Of a stretch of 64,000 nucleotides of DNA, positions 25,513-33,334 are shown piece by piece. Below the pieces are notes generated by a model. The model was not told where the DNA came from and did no database searches. It saw nothing but the letters and a program-made list of their open reading frames with translations. Origin of the DNA: JACCSI01 sp035575715 (GTDB taxonomy: Bacteria; Acidobacteriota; Vicinamibacteria; Vicinamibacterales; UBA2999); the NCBI GenBank assembly GCA_035575715.1, contig DATLXN010000025.1:1-64000 (forward strand). Direction: 5' to 3'. The translations under genes were made by a program, and so were the position numbers. Every line of letters begins with the position of its first letter. Positions within the stretch are counted from its first letter, which is position 1.

Positions 25513-26319
25513 GCCGCGAAAGGCATCGTTGATTTCGGCAAACGGCACCGCGTGCCCAAGCGCGTGAAACGTTCCTTCGTCTGCGATCTCCCGCGCCGCA
25601 GCTAAGAAGCCGTCCCACGCCGCCCGTGCCAGCGCGCCACCGACACTAATGCGCCGCACGCCGAGTGCGGCCACCTCGGGCACCGATAGAAAGTCACTGC
25701 CGATTAGCGCGTTGACTGGCTTGGGCGCGACCGCTTTGACCACTGCGGCAATCTCCGCCTCGGACCGCAGACCTGGTGCGTACAAACAGTCCGCGCCTGC
25801 TTCTGCGTAGGCGGCCAGGCGGCGAATGGTCTCATCGAGGTCCGGGCGACCGACAATGAAGCCTTCGCTCCGCCCGGTGAGCAGCAGGCCGGTGCCACTG
25901 GCGTCGATCGCTGCGCGCGCGGCCCGGATCCGGTCCACTGACAAGGCAAAGTCAAACAGGGGATCGGTCGCGTCGCCAGTGGAGTCCTCGATCGATAAGC
26001 CCGCGACGCCGGTGGCGGTGGCCAATGTGACGTTGCGTCCGACGGCCTCGGCGTCAACCGCAAAGCCTCTTTCAAAATCCGCATTGATGGGGACGTCGAC
26101 ACTGCCGGCGAGCGACCGCATGTGCTGGAGTGTTTCTTCGAGGGTCATGCCGTTGTCCGGCCGGCCGTGGGCCCATGCAAAGCCCGAGCTTGTCGTCGCG
26201 AGTGCGCGATAGCCGAGTTGCGCGAGCAGGCGAGCACTGCCGACGTCCCACGGATTGGGCATCACGAAGCAGCCTGAGGCGTGCAACTTGCGGAACGCGG
26301 CGTGCAGATCGACAGCCAT
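25474..26319 (-). CDS. Isocitrate lyase / PEP mutase family protein
   Basis: A 281-residue TIM-barrel protein of the phosphoenolpyruvate mutase/isocitrate lyase superfamily. Visible motifs are FVMPNPWDVGSARLL, the metal-binding NADFERGFA and IEDSTGDATDPLFD. The classical KKCGH-like loop of isocitrate lyase is absent, so it is probably a small carboxy-lyase or hydrolase such as oxaloacetase-like members. Substrate unknown. Its C-terminus (MRTDIKAQRR) is written by the CGCAGAT repeat, so the native end is altered. Confidence 0.82.
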   Translation of the reverse strand: MAVDLHAAFRKLHASGCFVMPNPWDVGSARLLAQLGYRALATTSSGFAWAHGRPDNGMTLEETLQHMRSLAGSVDVPINADFERGFAVDAEAVGRNVTLATATGVAGLSIEDSTGDATDPLFDFALSVDRIRAARAAIDASGTGLLLTGRSEGFIVGRPDLDETIRRLAAYAEAGADCLYAPGLRSEAEIAAVVKAVAPKPVNALIGSDFLSVPEVAALGVRRISVGGALARAAWDGFLAAAREIADEGTFHALGHAVPFAEINDAFRGTQMRTDIKAQRR

Positions 26320-26413
26320 GATTTGTTCTTACCTTCCTTCGATCCACCAACACACGTGGGGCGTCCGAACAGGGCCCACCAGGCTGCGAGTTAGTTGTAC
26401 AGCTTCATCGCAG

Positions 26414-26776
26414 CTACGCGTCGACGAGCACTTTGAAGCCGCCATGGGCCATGCGCTTCGGGTCAAATGGCATTCTCTTGATGTCCATCATGTCTTTGGC
26501 CAGGCGCGGATCCGACATCACCTTCTTCGTGATCCGATCGCGATCGGCCTTCGATCGGTAGACGATCCACGAAAACACAACTGTCTCGCCCGGTTTGGCC
26601 TTGGCCAGCTTCGTGAAGGCCACGCCGAAGGTGCCAGCCGTATCGTCGCCGACGCATTCGCGGAACTCCAGCGCGCCGTGTTCACGCCACACCTTGCCCG
26701 CCCGCCGCGCCATCGTGCGGTAGGCGGCGATGTTTTTCTTCGGAACGGCGAGCACGAATCCATCCACGTAAGCCAT
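26414..26776 (-). CDS. DUF1428 (YbaA-like) protein
   Basis: A 120-residue dimeric ferredoxin-fold protein of the DUF1428 family. It begins AYVDGFVLAVPKKN, contains EFRECVGDD, KPGETVVFSWIVYRSKADRD and ends MAHGGFKVLVDA, all typical. The start ATG at 26776 has a perfect AGGAGG 4-5 bases upstream. No enzymatic role is established for the family. It is divergent from fpg with a 34-bp gap. The 94-bp stretch behind it (26320-26413) shows nothing notable. Confidence 0.88.
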   Translation of the reverse strand: MAYVDGFVLAVPKKNIAAYRTMARRAGKVWREHGALEFRECVGDDTAGTFGVAFTKLAKAKPGETVVFSWIVYRSKADRDRITKKVMSDPRLAKDMMDIKRMPFDPKRMAHGGFKVLVDA

Positions 26777-26798
26777 GTTTCCTCCTGAAGAAGGGTTG

Positions 26799-26804
26799 TA
26801 GTCT
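26799..26804 (+). promoter_or_regulatory. -10 box of fpg
   Basis: TAGTCT is followed 6 nt later by the GTG of fpg, without any Shine-Dalgarno, as in the other leaderless-looking starts. Confidence 0.45.
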
Positions 26805-26810
26805 ACTCGC

Positions 26811-27662
26811 GTGCCTGAACTTCCGGAAGTCGAAGCGGTCCGCCGTGCGTTGCAGCCGGTGATGGAACGCGCGCGTTTCATCACCGTCACCGCGCGGCGA
26901 CCCGATTTGCGAGTGCCATTCCCGAAACATTTCTCACGACGGTTGGAAGGACAGACGGTGACGTCTCTCCGGCGGCGGGCCAAATATCTGGTGGCCGAGC
27001 TGTCCTCGCAGGAGATCCTGGTGATGCATTTGGGGATGTCAGGATCCTTTGCGGTGACCAAAGCCCAGCGCTCGCCGGTACCAGGCCTTCACGACCATGT
27101 GGTATTCCGGATGTCGTCAGGCGCGACAGTGACCTTCAACGACCCAAGACGGTTCGGATTCATGAGTCTGCTCTCGCGCGACCAGTTTCACGCCCACGCC
27201 GCGCTCGGAGCCCTTGGACCTGAGCCGCTCTCGGCGGAGTTTGACGGCGCGGCGTTGGCGCGCACTTGCGCAGGGAAGAAGACCAGCCTCAAAGTCACGC
27301 TGCTCGATCAGCGCGTCGTTGCCGGCCTCGGCAACATCTATGTCTGCGAGGCACTCCACCGCGCGCACCTGTCGCCAAAGCGCCGCGCCTCGACCATTGC
27401 CACGCGTACTGGCAGGGCCCTGCCAGCCGCGATTCGTCTCACCGCGGCAATCAAGAAAGTACTGACCGAAGCGATCGATCGAAGCACGCAGTGGCAGCGC
27501 CAGGCGTCGGAAGCGCTGAGTGACACCGCCTATTTTCCGCATCGCTTCCGTGTTTACGATCGCTCAGGGAATCGCTGTCCGACTGCCGGTTGCCGTGGCC
27601 AGGTCAAGCGGATCGTGCAATCCGGACGGTCGAGCTTCTTTTGTCCCGTCTGTCAAAAATAA
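26811..27662 (+). CDS. mutM: Formamidopyrimidine-DNA glycosylase
   Basis: Base-excision repair enzyme (283 residues) removing 8-oxoguanine and formamidopyrimidines and cleaving the abasic site. The N-terminus PELPEVEAVRR has catalytic Pro2 and Glu3 after Met removal. The H2TH region (GLGNIYVCEALHRAHLSP) and the C-terminal zinc finger (CPTAGC near residue 257, then CPVC near 279) are present. The first Cys pair is spaced C-x4-C, a variant of the usual C-x2-C. GTG 26811 is the only start giving Pro2 and lies 6 nt after a -10 box. Confidence 0.96.
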   Translation: MPELPEVEAVRRALQPVMERARFITVTARRPDLRVPFPKHFSRRLEGQTVTSLRRRAKYLVAELSSQEILVMHLGMSGSFAVTKAQRSPVPGLHDHVVFRMSSGATVTFNDPRRFGFMSLLSRDQFHAHAALGALGPEPLSAEFDGAALARTCAGKKTSLKVTLLDQRVVAGLGNIYVCEALHRAHLSPKRRASTIATRTGRALPAAIRLTAAIKKVLTEAIDRSTQWQRQASEALSDTAYFPHRFRVYDRSGNRCPTAGCRGQVKRIVQSGRSSFFCPVCQK

Positions 27663-27663
27663 A

Positions 27664-27750
27664 GGGGCTGCCCCTTTTCCGGGTTTTTCTTTGCCTTCAT
27701 TGCCAACAAATGAAATGGTCGCGTACCAATGCCGGAAAAGGGGCAGGCCC
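27664..27750. repeat. Paired 19-bp inverted repeat, GGGGCTGCCCC family
   Basis: Arms 27664-27682 and 27732-27750 match at 18 of 19 positions. A small inner stem (TTCATT / AATGAA) lies within the loop. The right arm ends in six T residues, so it can terminate fpg transcription. The arm core AGGGGCAGG resembles the hairpin at 40892-40923. Confidence 0.7.
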
Positions 27751-27780
27751 TTTTTTGCGTGCGATAAGCTGCGACTAGCA

Positions 27781-28557
27781 ATGATCAGGCTCACCGAACT
27801 TGGGGTTGGCGAAATGATGGAGCTGCGGGCGCGGCTGCGAGACATTGCCGACCAGAATTGCCCCTTCATCGAAGACGCGGCCGCGAGCATGGCCGACCTG
27901 TTTCGGTCGTCGCCGCTTGACGACGACGGTCGACCGGCCTGCGCGTTAGTGCGAGTCTACAAAACGCATTTGTTCGCAGGCCTGGACACCGACCTCCAGG
28001 CGTTTGCGCGCGGCATCGATCCGGCGGTCGACACGATTAACGGCTTGCGCTGCCTGGTGTTGCTGGCCACCGCTGGCGATCTGCCACAGTGGAACTCGCG
28101 CCTGACATCGCGCGGCCATCGCGCGATCCCGCTGAGTAGCGAAGAGGCAGTAGCCGGTGCGCCGATGATTCTGCAACTGGTCCGCCAGCTCGGCATCGAT
28201 GTGTCGATGGTCCTCCGCCCTGAGCCCGGACTGCTCCTCGATGCGGCCGAACGCCCGCACAATGTGTTCTATGTGGCGGACGCCCACGGCAGCCCGTCGA
28301 TTCCAGCGCAGCAGAATTTCGTCGTCCCGCACGCCATCAAATCGGTGATCGGCTTCGGCGGCCTGGTCAGTTCGGGCGACCTGTTCGCCACGATTCTCTT
28401 TTCGCGCGTCGCGATCAGCCCGGAGATCGCCGACCTGTTCAAGATCCTCGGATTGAATTTCAAGCTGGCGATGATGCGTCACGCCGACAAGAAGCTGTTC
28501 AAGCCTATAACTCGACCTGCATCCCTAATTTCACCACGCGCTCGGGCGGAATCTTGA
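27781..28557 (+). CDS. Sensor-like N-terminal domain protein, probably truncated
   Basis: A 258-residue cytoplasmic protein. Residues about 50-235 (ALVRVYKTHLFAGLDTDLQ, PHNVFYVADAHGSPSIPAQQ, IKSVIGFGGLVSSGDLFA, ILFSRVAISPEIADLFKIL) look like the sensory module that comes before PAS and histidine-kinase domains in other proteins. That resemblance is from memory and not certain. After about residue 241 the reading frame runs antisense through a decayed kup gene (28505 onward), so the native C-terminus seems lost. It is probably a remnant or a truncated stand-alone domain. Confidence 0.5.
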   Translation: MIRLTELGVGEMMELRARLRDIADQNCPFIEDAAASMADLFRSSPLDDDGRPACALVRVYKTHLFAGLDTDLQAFARGIDPAVDTINGLRCLVLLATAGDLPQWNSRLTSRGHRAIPLSSEEAVAGAPMILQLVRQLGIDVSMVLRPEPGLLLDAAERPHNVFYVADAHGSPSIPAQQNFVVPHAIKSVIGFGGLVSSGDLFATILFSRVAISPEIADLFKILGLNFKLAMMRHADKKLFKPITRPASLISPRARAES

Positions 28558-28661
28558 AAAACGACGTCCGGCCGCTTCGTGGCCAACAATGTTTCGGTAC
28601 CGAGAAAATAGGTCGTCGCCGGCGGGTCGATAAAGAGCTGCGCCCAACATCTCTTCATCGT
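28505..28661 (-). pseudogene. Remnant of the C-terminus of a Kup potassium transporter
   Basis: On the minus strand, DPPATTYFLGTETLLATKRP matches the conserved C-terminal region of Kup-family potassium uptake proteins. In another frame a few bases on, FFKIPPERVVKLGMQVEL and a TAG stop at 28505 match the exact family end. The segment that normally lies between (about 25 residues) is missing and the frame is shifted. Only this tail remains; the body of the gene is absent because glpD begins at 28703. Confidence 0.8.
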
Positions 28662-28702
28662 CGCCCCGATGCCGATGTTACGAGAATGTTTTAGATCATT
28701 GG

Positions 28703-30337
28703 TCAAATTGGCAAACGATAAAACGCCTCGAGTTCGGCAATCTGGTTGCGCTGCTTCCAGTCATCCCACGCCAGCTCATCGCCCATATGCCTGGCGGCCC
28801 GCTCAACGGCGTCGGCCCCTGGGTGACCGGCCGAACCGGCCTCGGTGCGGCGCAACAGGGCGTCGGAGAGGCAAATAGCACTTTCTGTTCGGACAGCGTG
28901 GACGATCTCTGCTCCGGTCACAGGACAGTGCCGGCCTAATGGCTCGGCCAGAACGGGCTGATCCCGGATCAGTTGCAGCACGGCGTCGTAGCCGGTGCCG
29001 TAGGTCAATGCCAGCCGGCGCAACAAGTCGGGTGTCACCGACGCGATGTCGCGCAGCAGCACCGCGCGCAGAAAGCTGTCCTTATTGGTGATGGCGCCGC
29101 CGGCCACCGGAGTCACTGCGGTACGGCATGGCGGTGGGCGGCGGTCACCACGGTCGGTGAAGACCGCGTCCACCGCGCGTTCGGCGGTGTGACGTGCCGT
29201 CGTATAGCGAACGCCAAACATCGAAATCAACCCCGCCGCGCCGTCGCGCGTGTGATCGACGACCGCGCTCTCACGGAGCAATTTGACGTGGCTATCGGTA
29301 CCCGAGACCATCGGCAGCAGGCCGCGGTGGACCAGCCGGACGTCGCCGGTCGCCAGGTTCGCGTGCGGAAAGGCCTCGCGCGCGTCGGCCAGGAATGCTT
29401 CGAGGTCCCACCGCGTTACAGTGAGTTGCTCCGGGAGCTCGGCATGCACGTCATGACTGGTCCCAAGCAGGCTGACGTCACGCCACGGCACCAGAAACAG
29501 AAACCGGCCGCGCGCGACGCCGCCGCACGCATTGCCGTGGACCAGAGGACGCGTGACGAGATTCATCGCCCGCGACAGTCGCGGCGCGGGTGAGGCCGCG
29601 CGGGGCTCGTTCGACTCGAGGAATGACGTGGCCCACGGGCCAGTGGCGTTGATGACGGTTTGCGCCCGGATGTCGAACTCGCTGCCGGTGAGCGCGTCGG
29701 TGACGCGGACGCCGTTGACACGTGAGCCGTCGCGCAGGAGTTGCACCGCGGTCACGTAATTGGCGGCGGCCGCACCCGCGTCAGCCGCGGACAACACGAA
29801 CGACAGTGTCATCCGGTCGGTGTTGTCCATCTGATAGTCATGCCACACCGCCCCGCCGGTCACGCCTTTCTGATCGATGACCGGATTTAACCGCAGGCAC
29901 TCTTCCCTGGAGACAATTGCGCCAGCCGGCAAATCCAGACTGGGATCATCGAGTCCTTGATGACGATCACGCGCCACGAGGTCGTTGATCAGGAGTGCGA
30001 CGCGCAGCAGTGACGCCGCACGCTGCGGATGGCGATAGGTGGGTACCACGAATGGCAGCGGACGGACCAGGTGCCGCGCCACCCGGGCCAACGCCCGGCG
30101 CTCGCGGATGAACAGCCGCATCTGCGGAAAGTTCAGTGACTGCAGCGAGCGCAGTCCGCCGTGCAGCGTCTTGAGATTGTTGAAGGAAGTGGCCGCGCCG
30201 AAGTCGTTCTTGTCGATCAGGGCGACCGACAGGCCACGCAGCGTCGCGTCCCACGCCGCGAGCGCGCCGTAGAACCCGGCGCCGATCACGACGACGTCAA
30301 AGCGAGTGTCCGCCAGACGGCGGAGATCGCGAACCAT
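28703..30337 (-). CDS. glpD: FAD-dependent glycerol-3-phosphate dehydrogenase
   Basis: A 544-residue flavoenzyme oxidising glycerol-3-phosphate to dihydroxyacetone phosphate at the cytoplasmic membrane, passing electrons to quinone. The dinucleotide-binding motif is VVVIGAGFYGALAAWDA (residues 15-31), followed by the DAO-domain segments TSFNNLKTLHGGLRSL and FLVPWRDVSLLGTSHD. The C-terminal GlpO-type helical domain is present (VRTESAICLSDALLRRTE). The ATG is 8 nt after a TACAAT -10 box without Shine-Dalgarno. It is divergent from a methyltransferase gene. Confidence 0.9.
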   Translation of the reverse strand: MVRDLRRLADTRFDVVVIGAGFYGALAAWDATLRGLSVALIDKNDFGAATSFNNLKTLHGGLRSLQSLNFPQMRLFIRERRALARVARHLVRPLPFVVPTYRHPQRAASLLRVALLINDLVARDRHQGLDDPSLDLPAGAIVSREECLRLNPVIDQKGVTGGAVWHDYQMDNTDRMTLSFVLSAADAGAAAANYVTAVQLLRDGSRVNGVRVTDALTGSEFDIRAQTVINATGPWATSFLESNEPRAASPAPRLSRAMNLVTRPLVHGNACGGVARGRFLFLVPWRDVSLLGTSHDVHAELPEQLTVTRWDLEAFLADAREAFPHANLATGDVRLVHRGLLPMVSGTDSHVKLLRESAVVDHTRDGAAGLISMFGVRYTTARHTAERAVDAVFTDRGDRRPPPCRTAVTPVAGGAITNKDSFLRAVLLRDIASVTPDLLRRLALTYGTGYDAVLQLIRDQPVLAEPLGRHCPVTGAEIVHAVRTESAICLSDALLRRTEAGSAGHPGADAVERAARHMGDELAWDDWKQRNQIAELEAFYRLPI

Positions 30338-30345
30338 CCGCGTGC

Positions 30346-30355
30346 ATTGTACGAT
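30346..30355. promoter_or_regulatory. Divergent -10 boxes sharing one TA (glpD / methyltransferase)
   Basis: Minus-strand TACAAT (30351-30346) and plus-strand TACGAT (30350-30355) share TA at 30350-30351. The start codons lie 8 and 7 nt beyond the boxes, so the whole 25-bp gap is one symmetrical leaderless promoter. Confidence 0.55.
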
Positions 30356-30362
30356 ACGGGTT

Positions 30363-31142
30363 GTGATTGACGCGATTGCCCGCTATTGGAACGAACGGAT
30401 CCACGATCTCGAAATGACCGACCATCCGGTCGGCTCGCGCGAGTTCTTCGACGATCTCGAGGAATATCGTTTTGACAAGTTGCACTACCTGCCGCAACTG
30501 GTGAACTTTAACGGCTACACCGGGCGGGCCCTCCTCGAAGTCGGTTGCGGCATCGGCACCGACTTAGTCCGCTTTGCACGTGGCGGCGCGCTGGTCACGG
30601 GTGTCGACCTGTCATCCACCGCGATCGAATTGGCGAAACAGAACTTTGCGCTCCACGGTGTCGTCGCGCACGACCTGCGGGTCGCAAATGGCCAGGCGTT
30701 GCCGTTCGCTGACGAATCGTTTGACGTGGTTTATGGCCACGGGGTCATTCAGTACACCGCCGATGCCCCGCGACTGATCGCCGAGTGTCATCGCGTGTTG
30801 AAGCCCGGCGGTGAAGCGATCTTCATGGTCTACAACCGCGTGTCGTGGCTGAATGCGCTGTCGAAAGTGATGAAGGTGCCGCTCGAGCACGAAGACGCGC
30901 CGGTGCTGAAGAAATATTCCATCCCTGAGTTTCGTCACTTGCTCGAGCCCTTTGGCGCGGTGCGCATCGTCCCGGAACGGTTTCCGGTGAAGTCACGGCT
31001 GCACAAAGGCTGGAAGGGCGTCGCGTTCAATACGGGCTTTGTCGGGACCTTTAACGCGCTGCCACGGCCGCTGGTCCGCCAGCTCGGCTGGCACCTTATG
31101 GCGTTTGCACGGAAGCAGGCAGGTAGGCAGGTGGGCAGGTAG
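30363..31142 (+). CDS. Class I SAM-dependent methyltransferase
   Basis: A methyltransferase of about 259 residues. Motif I is LLEVGCGIGTDLVRFARG (about residues 58-75), with motif II VTGVDLSSTAIELA and the post-motif RVLKPGGEAIFMVYN. It resembles the UbiE/COQ5-like family, but the substrate is unknown. GTG 30363 is chosen over earlier codons because a TACGAT box ends 7 nt before it and the upstream codons overlap the promoter. The final residues KQAGRQVGR are encoded by a GGCAGGT tandem repeat, so the native C-terminus is altered. It starts the plus-strand surface-glycan block. Confidence 0.85.
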   Translation: MIDAIARYWNERIHDLEMTDHPVGSREFFDDLEEYRFDKLHYLPQLVNFNGYTGRALLEVGCGIGTDLVRFARGGALVTGVDLSSTAIELAKQNFALHGVVAHDLRVANGQALPFADESFDVVYGHGVIQYTADAPRLIAECHRVLKPGGEAIFMVYNRVSWLNALSKVMKVPLEHEDAPVLKKYSIPEFRHLLEPFGAVRIVPERFPVKSRLHKGWKGVAFNTGFVGTFNALPRPLVRQLGWHLMAFARKQAGRQVGR

Positions 31143-31154
31143 GCGGGTGGGCAG
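31115..31154 (+). repeat. G-rich tandem repeat (GGCAGGT units)
   Basis: About five units of GGCAGGT/GGGCAGGT cover the 3' end and stop codon of the methyltransferase gene. The same unit is found in frame at 3244-3314. Confidence 0.8.
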
Positions 31155-31190
31155 CTCGGTCCGGTGGGGCTCGTGCAGCGTCATATTGAT

Positions 31191-32114
31191 ATGAGGATTG
31201 GTTTCGTCACAGTTGTGCTGGCAGTGGTGTCTTGCGCCGCGCCACAAGCCGAACCGACCCCCACCGATGTGCGCGACGCGGTCAAGGCGCCCTCCGGGGC
31301 CGCCGGCGAGTTGCTGTTTCAGTCTGATCGGGAAGGGCCGACCAGGCTGTTTATTCTCGACCTCGCCAAGGCGGCGCAGCGACGCGTCGGTCCGGCCGGC
31401 GACTGGTCCGACCAAGACCCGGCGTGGTCCCATGACGGTCAGCGCATTGTCTTCAGCTCGACGCGCGGTCAAACAGGCAACTTCGACATCTTCGTCATGG
31501 ATGCTGCCGGCGGGAACGTGATGCGGCTCACCGACCACGCCGCTCCCGAACAGGACCCGGTGTTCGCGCACGACGACAAGAGCGTGTTCTTCACCGGTGA
31601 GCGCGACGGGCGCGGCGAAATCTATCGTGTGTGGCTGGCCGACAAGCGCGTCGAGCGGATCACCAACGGCATCAACCGGGCGATCATGCCGGCGGTGTCG
31701 CGCGACGGACGTCATCTGGCCTATGCGGCGCAGATGGTGATGAACTTCCAGTTGCACCTGATCGATCTGACCACCGGAACCTCTCGACAGATCACCAGCG
31801 GGGAAGGGGCATGCAAGCCAGCCTTCTCGCCCGACAGCAAAGAGATTGCCTTTGTGCGAATGGGCGAGCCGTCCAACCTCGAGACGGTCCGTGAAAGCGG
31901 ACCCCGCGTGCTGCTCACGGATCGCCGGCTGTGGAGTTATTACCCGGACTACTCGCCGGACGGCCGTTATCTCGCGTTCTCGGTTAGTCCCGAACATCAC
32001 CAGGGCGAAGACTGGGATCTCGCCCTGATGGATTTGCAGAAGCCCGGCACATTCGTCCGGCTGACGACGGGTCGGGGCAACGACCGCGTTCCGGCCTGGC
32101 GCCCGGCGCGATAA
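31191..32114 (+). CDS. TolB-like beta-propeller lipoprotein
   Basis: A 307-residue exported protein made of WD40/PD40-type (TolB-like) propeller blades: DREGPTRLFILDL, DPAWSHDGQRIVFSS, DPVFAHDDKSVFFTG, PAVSRDGRHLAYAA, PAFSPDSKEIAFVR and YPDYSPDGRYLAFS, about six repeats. The N-terminus MRIGFVTVVLAVVSCAAPQ ends in a lipobox Cys (VVSC), so it is likely a lipoprotein. ATG 31191 gives this signal. It may be a binding scaffold; partner unknown. Confidence 0.82.
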   Translation: MRIGFVTVVLAVVSCAAPQAEPTPTDVRDAVKAPSGAAGELLFQSDREGPTRLFILDLAKAAQRRVGPAGDWSDQDPAWSHDGQRIVFSSTRGQTGNFDIFVMDAAGGNVMRLTDHAAPEQDPVFAHDDKSVFFTGERDGRGEIYRVWLADKRVERITNGINRAIMPAVSRDGRHLAYAAQMVMNFQLHLIDLTTGTSRQITSGEGACKPAFSPDSKEIAFVRMGEPSNLETVRESGPRVLLTDRRLWSYYPDYSPDGRYLAFSVSPEHHQGEDWDLALMDLQKPGTFVRLTTGRGNDRVPAWRPAR

Positions 32115-32118
32115 TACG

Positions 32119-33297
32119 GTGGCGATGACCGACGAGCAGCCGCGCCGCCACTGGCGCGCATTGGACGGGTTGCGCGGTGTGGCGATCCTCCTCGTCCTTC
32201 TCCATCACTTTACAGTCCTGCGGCCGGTGACCGCCGTCGACGCCGCGGTGGCGAGTGTGCCGCTCGTCGGATGGGTCGGCGTCGATTTGTTCTTTGTGCT
32301 GTCAGGGTTCCTGATCACCGGGATCCTGATCGACGCGCGGGGCGGCGCGCACTACTTTCAGAGTTTTTACGCACGCCGCGCGCTCCGGATCTTTCCACTC
32401 TATTACCTGGTGGTGTTCCTGTCGTTGATCGTGCTGCCGCGATTCGCCGGCTGGCACGACTTGCTGGCCGGAGGCGGCGCGCCGAGCCACTGGCCGTATT
32501 GGGTCTATCTCACGAACTTTGCGATTGCGGCGCGAGACGCTTTCACTCACGGCATTCTCGATGTGACGTGGTCCTTGGCCATCGAAGAACAGTTCTACCT
32601 GCTGTGGCCGGCGCTGATCTGGTTGTGCCCGCCGCGCCTGATCGGGCCGTTATGCATCGGGATCGTCGTGGCGTCGGCGGCGGCGCGTAATTTCGCACTT
32701 TCACTGGGCGCCGACCCGATCGACCTCTATGTCCTGAGCCACTACCGCGCGGACACGCTTGCCGCGGGTGCATTGGTCGCTTACGCGCTGCGCGCCGGGT
32801 GGCTGGCCGGCCGTGGCCGGCAGGCGCTCTGGGTATCCGCCGCGGCGCTGGGCGGACTCATCGTGGTGTGCTGGATCGATGGCGACAGTGGATGGGCCGG
32901 ACCGGCGATGCAACGCGTCGGGTATAGCCTGCTGGCCGTCGCGGGCACCGGCTTGGTGATCGCCGCGATCATGCTCGCGCCGTCCGGTCCCTGGCCGCGA
33001 TTCCTGTCGAGCGGCTGGCTCGTAGCGTTCGGCAAGTACAGCTATGCCATCTACTTGTTTCACCTGCCGGTCATGCGCGTGGTGCGGGCGTTCGTGTTAG
33101 GACCGCAACAGTTTGGCGAGTACGGGTCGATCTGGGGCGGCCAGTTGTTGTTTTATGGCCTCGCCACCGCGCCTGCCTTCGCGCTCGCCTGGATCTCGTG
33201 GCGGGTGTTCGAGGCGCCGCTGCTGCGATTAAAGTCGTGGTTCCCGTATGCATCGGGCGATCGGCATGCATCGGCGCCTTCGGTCAGTGCGCCGTGA
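32119..33297 (+). CDS. Acyltransferase family 3 (OafA/YrhL-like)
   Basis: A 392-residue integral membrane acyltransferase that acetylates surface glycans. The N-terminal RALDGLRGVAILLVLLHHF motif and GVDLFFVLSGFLITGIL are diagnostic. About ten membrane helices follow, and the SWSLAIEEQFYLLWP-type motif appears as TWSLAIEEQFYLLWP. The short C-terminus lacks an SGNH domain. Either GTG 32119 or ATG 32125 may be used. It is one step before a large membrane protein in the same direction. Confidence 0.93.
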   Translation: MAMTDEQPRRHWRALDGLRGVAILLVLLHHFTVLRPVTAVDAAVASVPLVGWVGVDLFFVLSGFLITGILIDARGGAHYFQSFYARRALRIFPLYYLVVFLSLIVLPRFAGWHDLLAGGGAPSHWPYWVYLTNFAIAARDAFTHGILDVTWSLAIEEQFYLLWPALIWLCPPRLIGPLCIGIVVASAAARNFALSLGADPIDLYVLSHYRADTLAAGALVAYALRAGWLAGRGRQALWVSAAALGGLIVVCWIDGDSGWAGPAMQRVGYSLLAVAGTGLVIAAIMLAPSGPWPRFLSSGWLVAFGKYSYAIYLFHLPVMRVVRAFVLGPQQFGEYGSIWGGQLLFYGLATAPAFALAWISWRVFEAPLLRLKSWFPYASGDRHASAPSVSAP

Positions 33298-33334
33298 TGC
33301 GGCCGACCATCGGCTCTGTAGTATCGTGCTCGGC

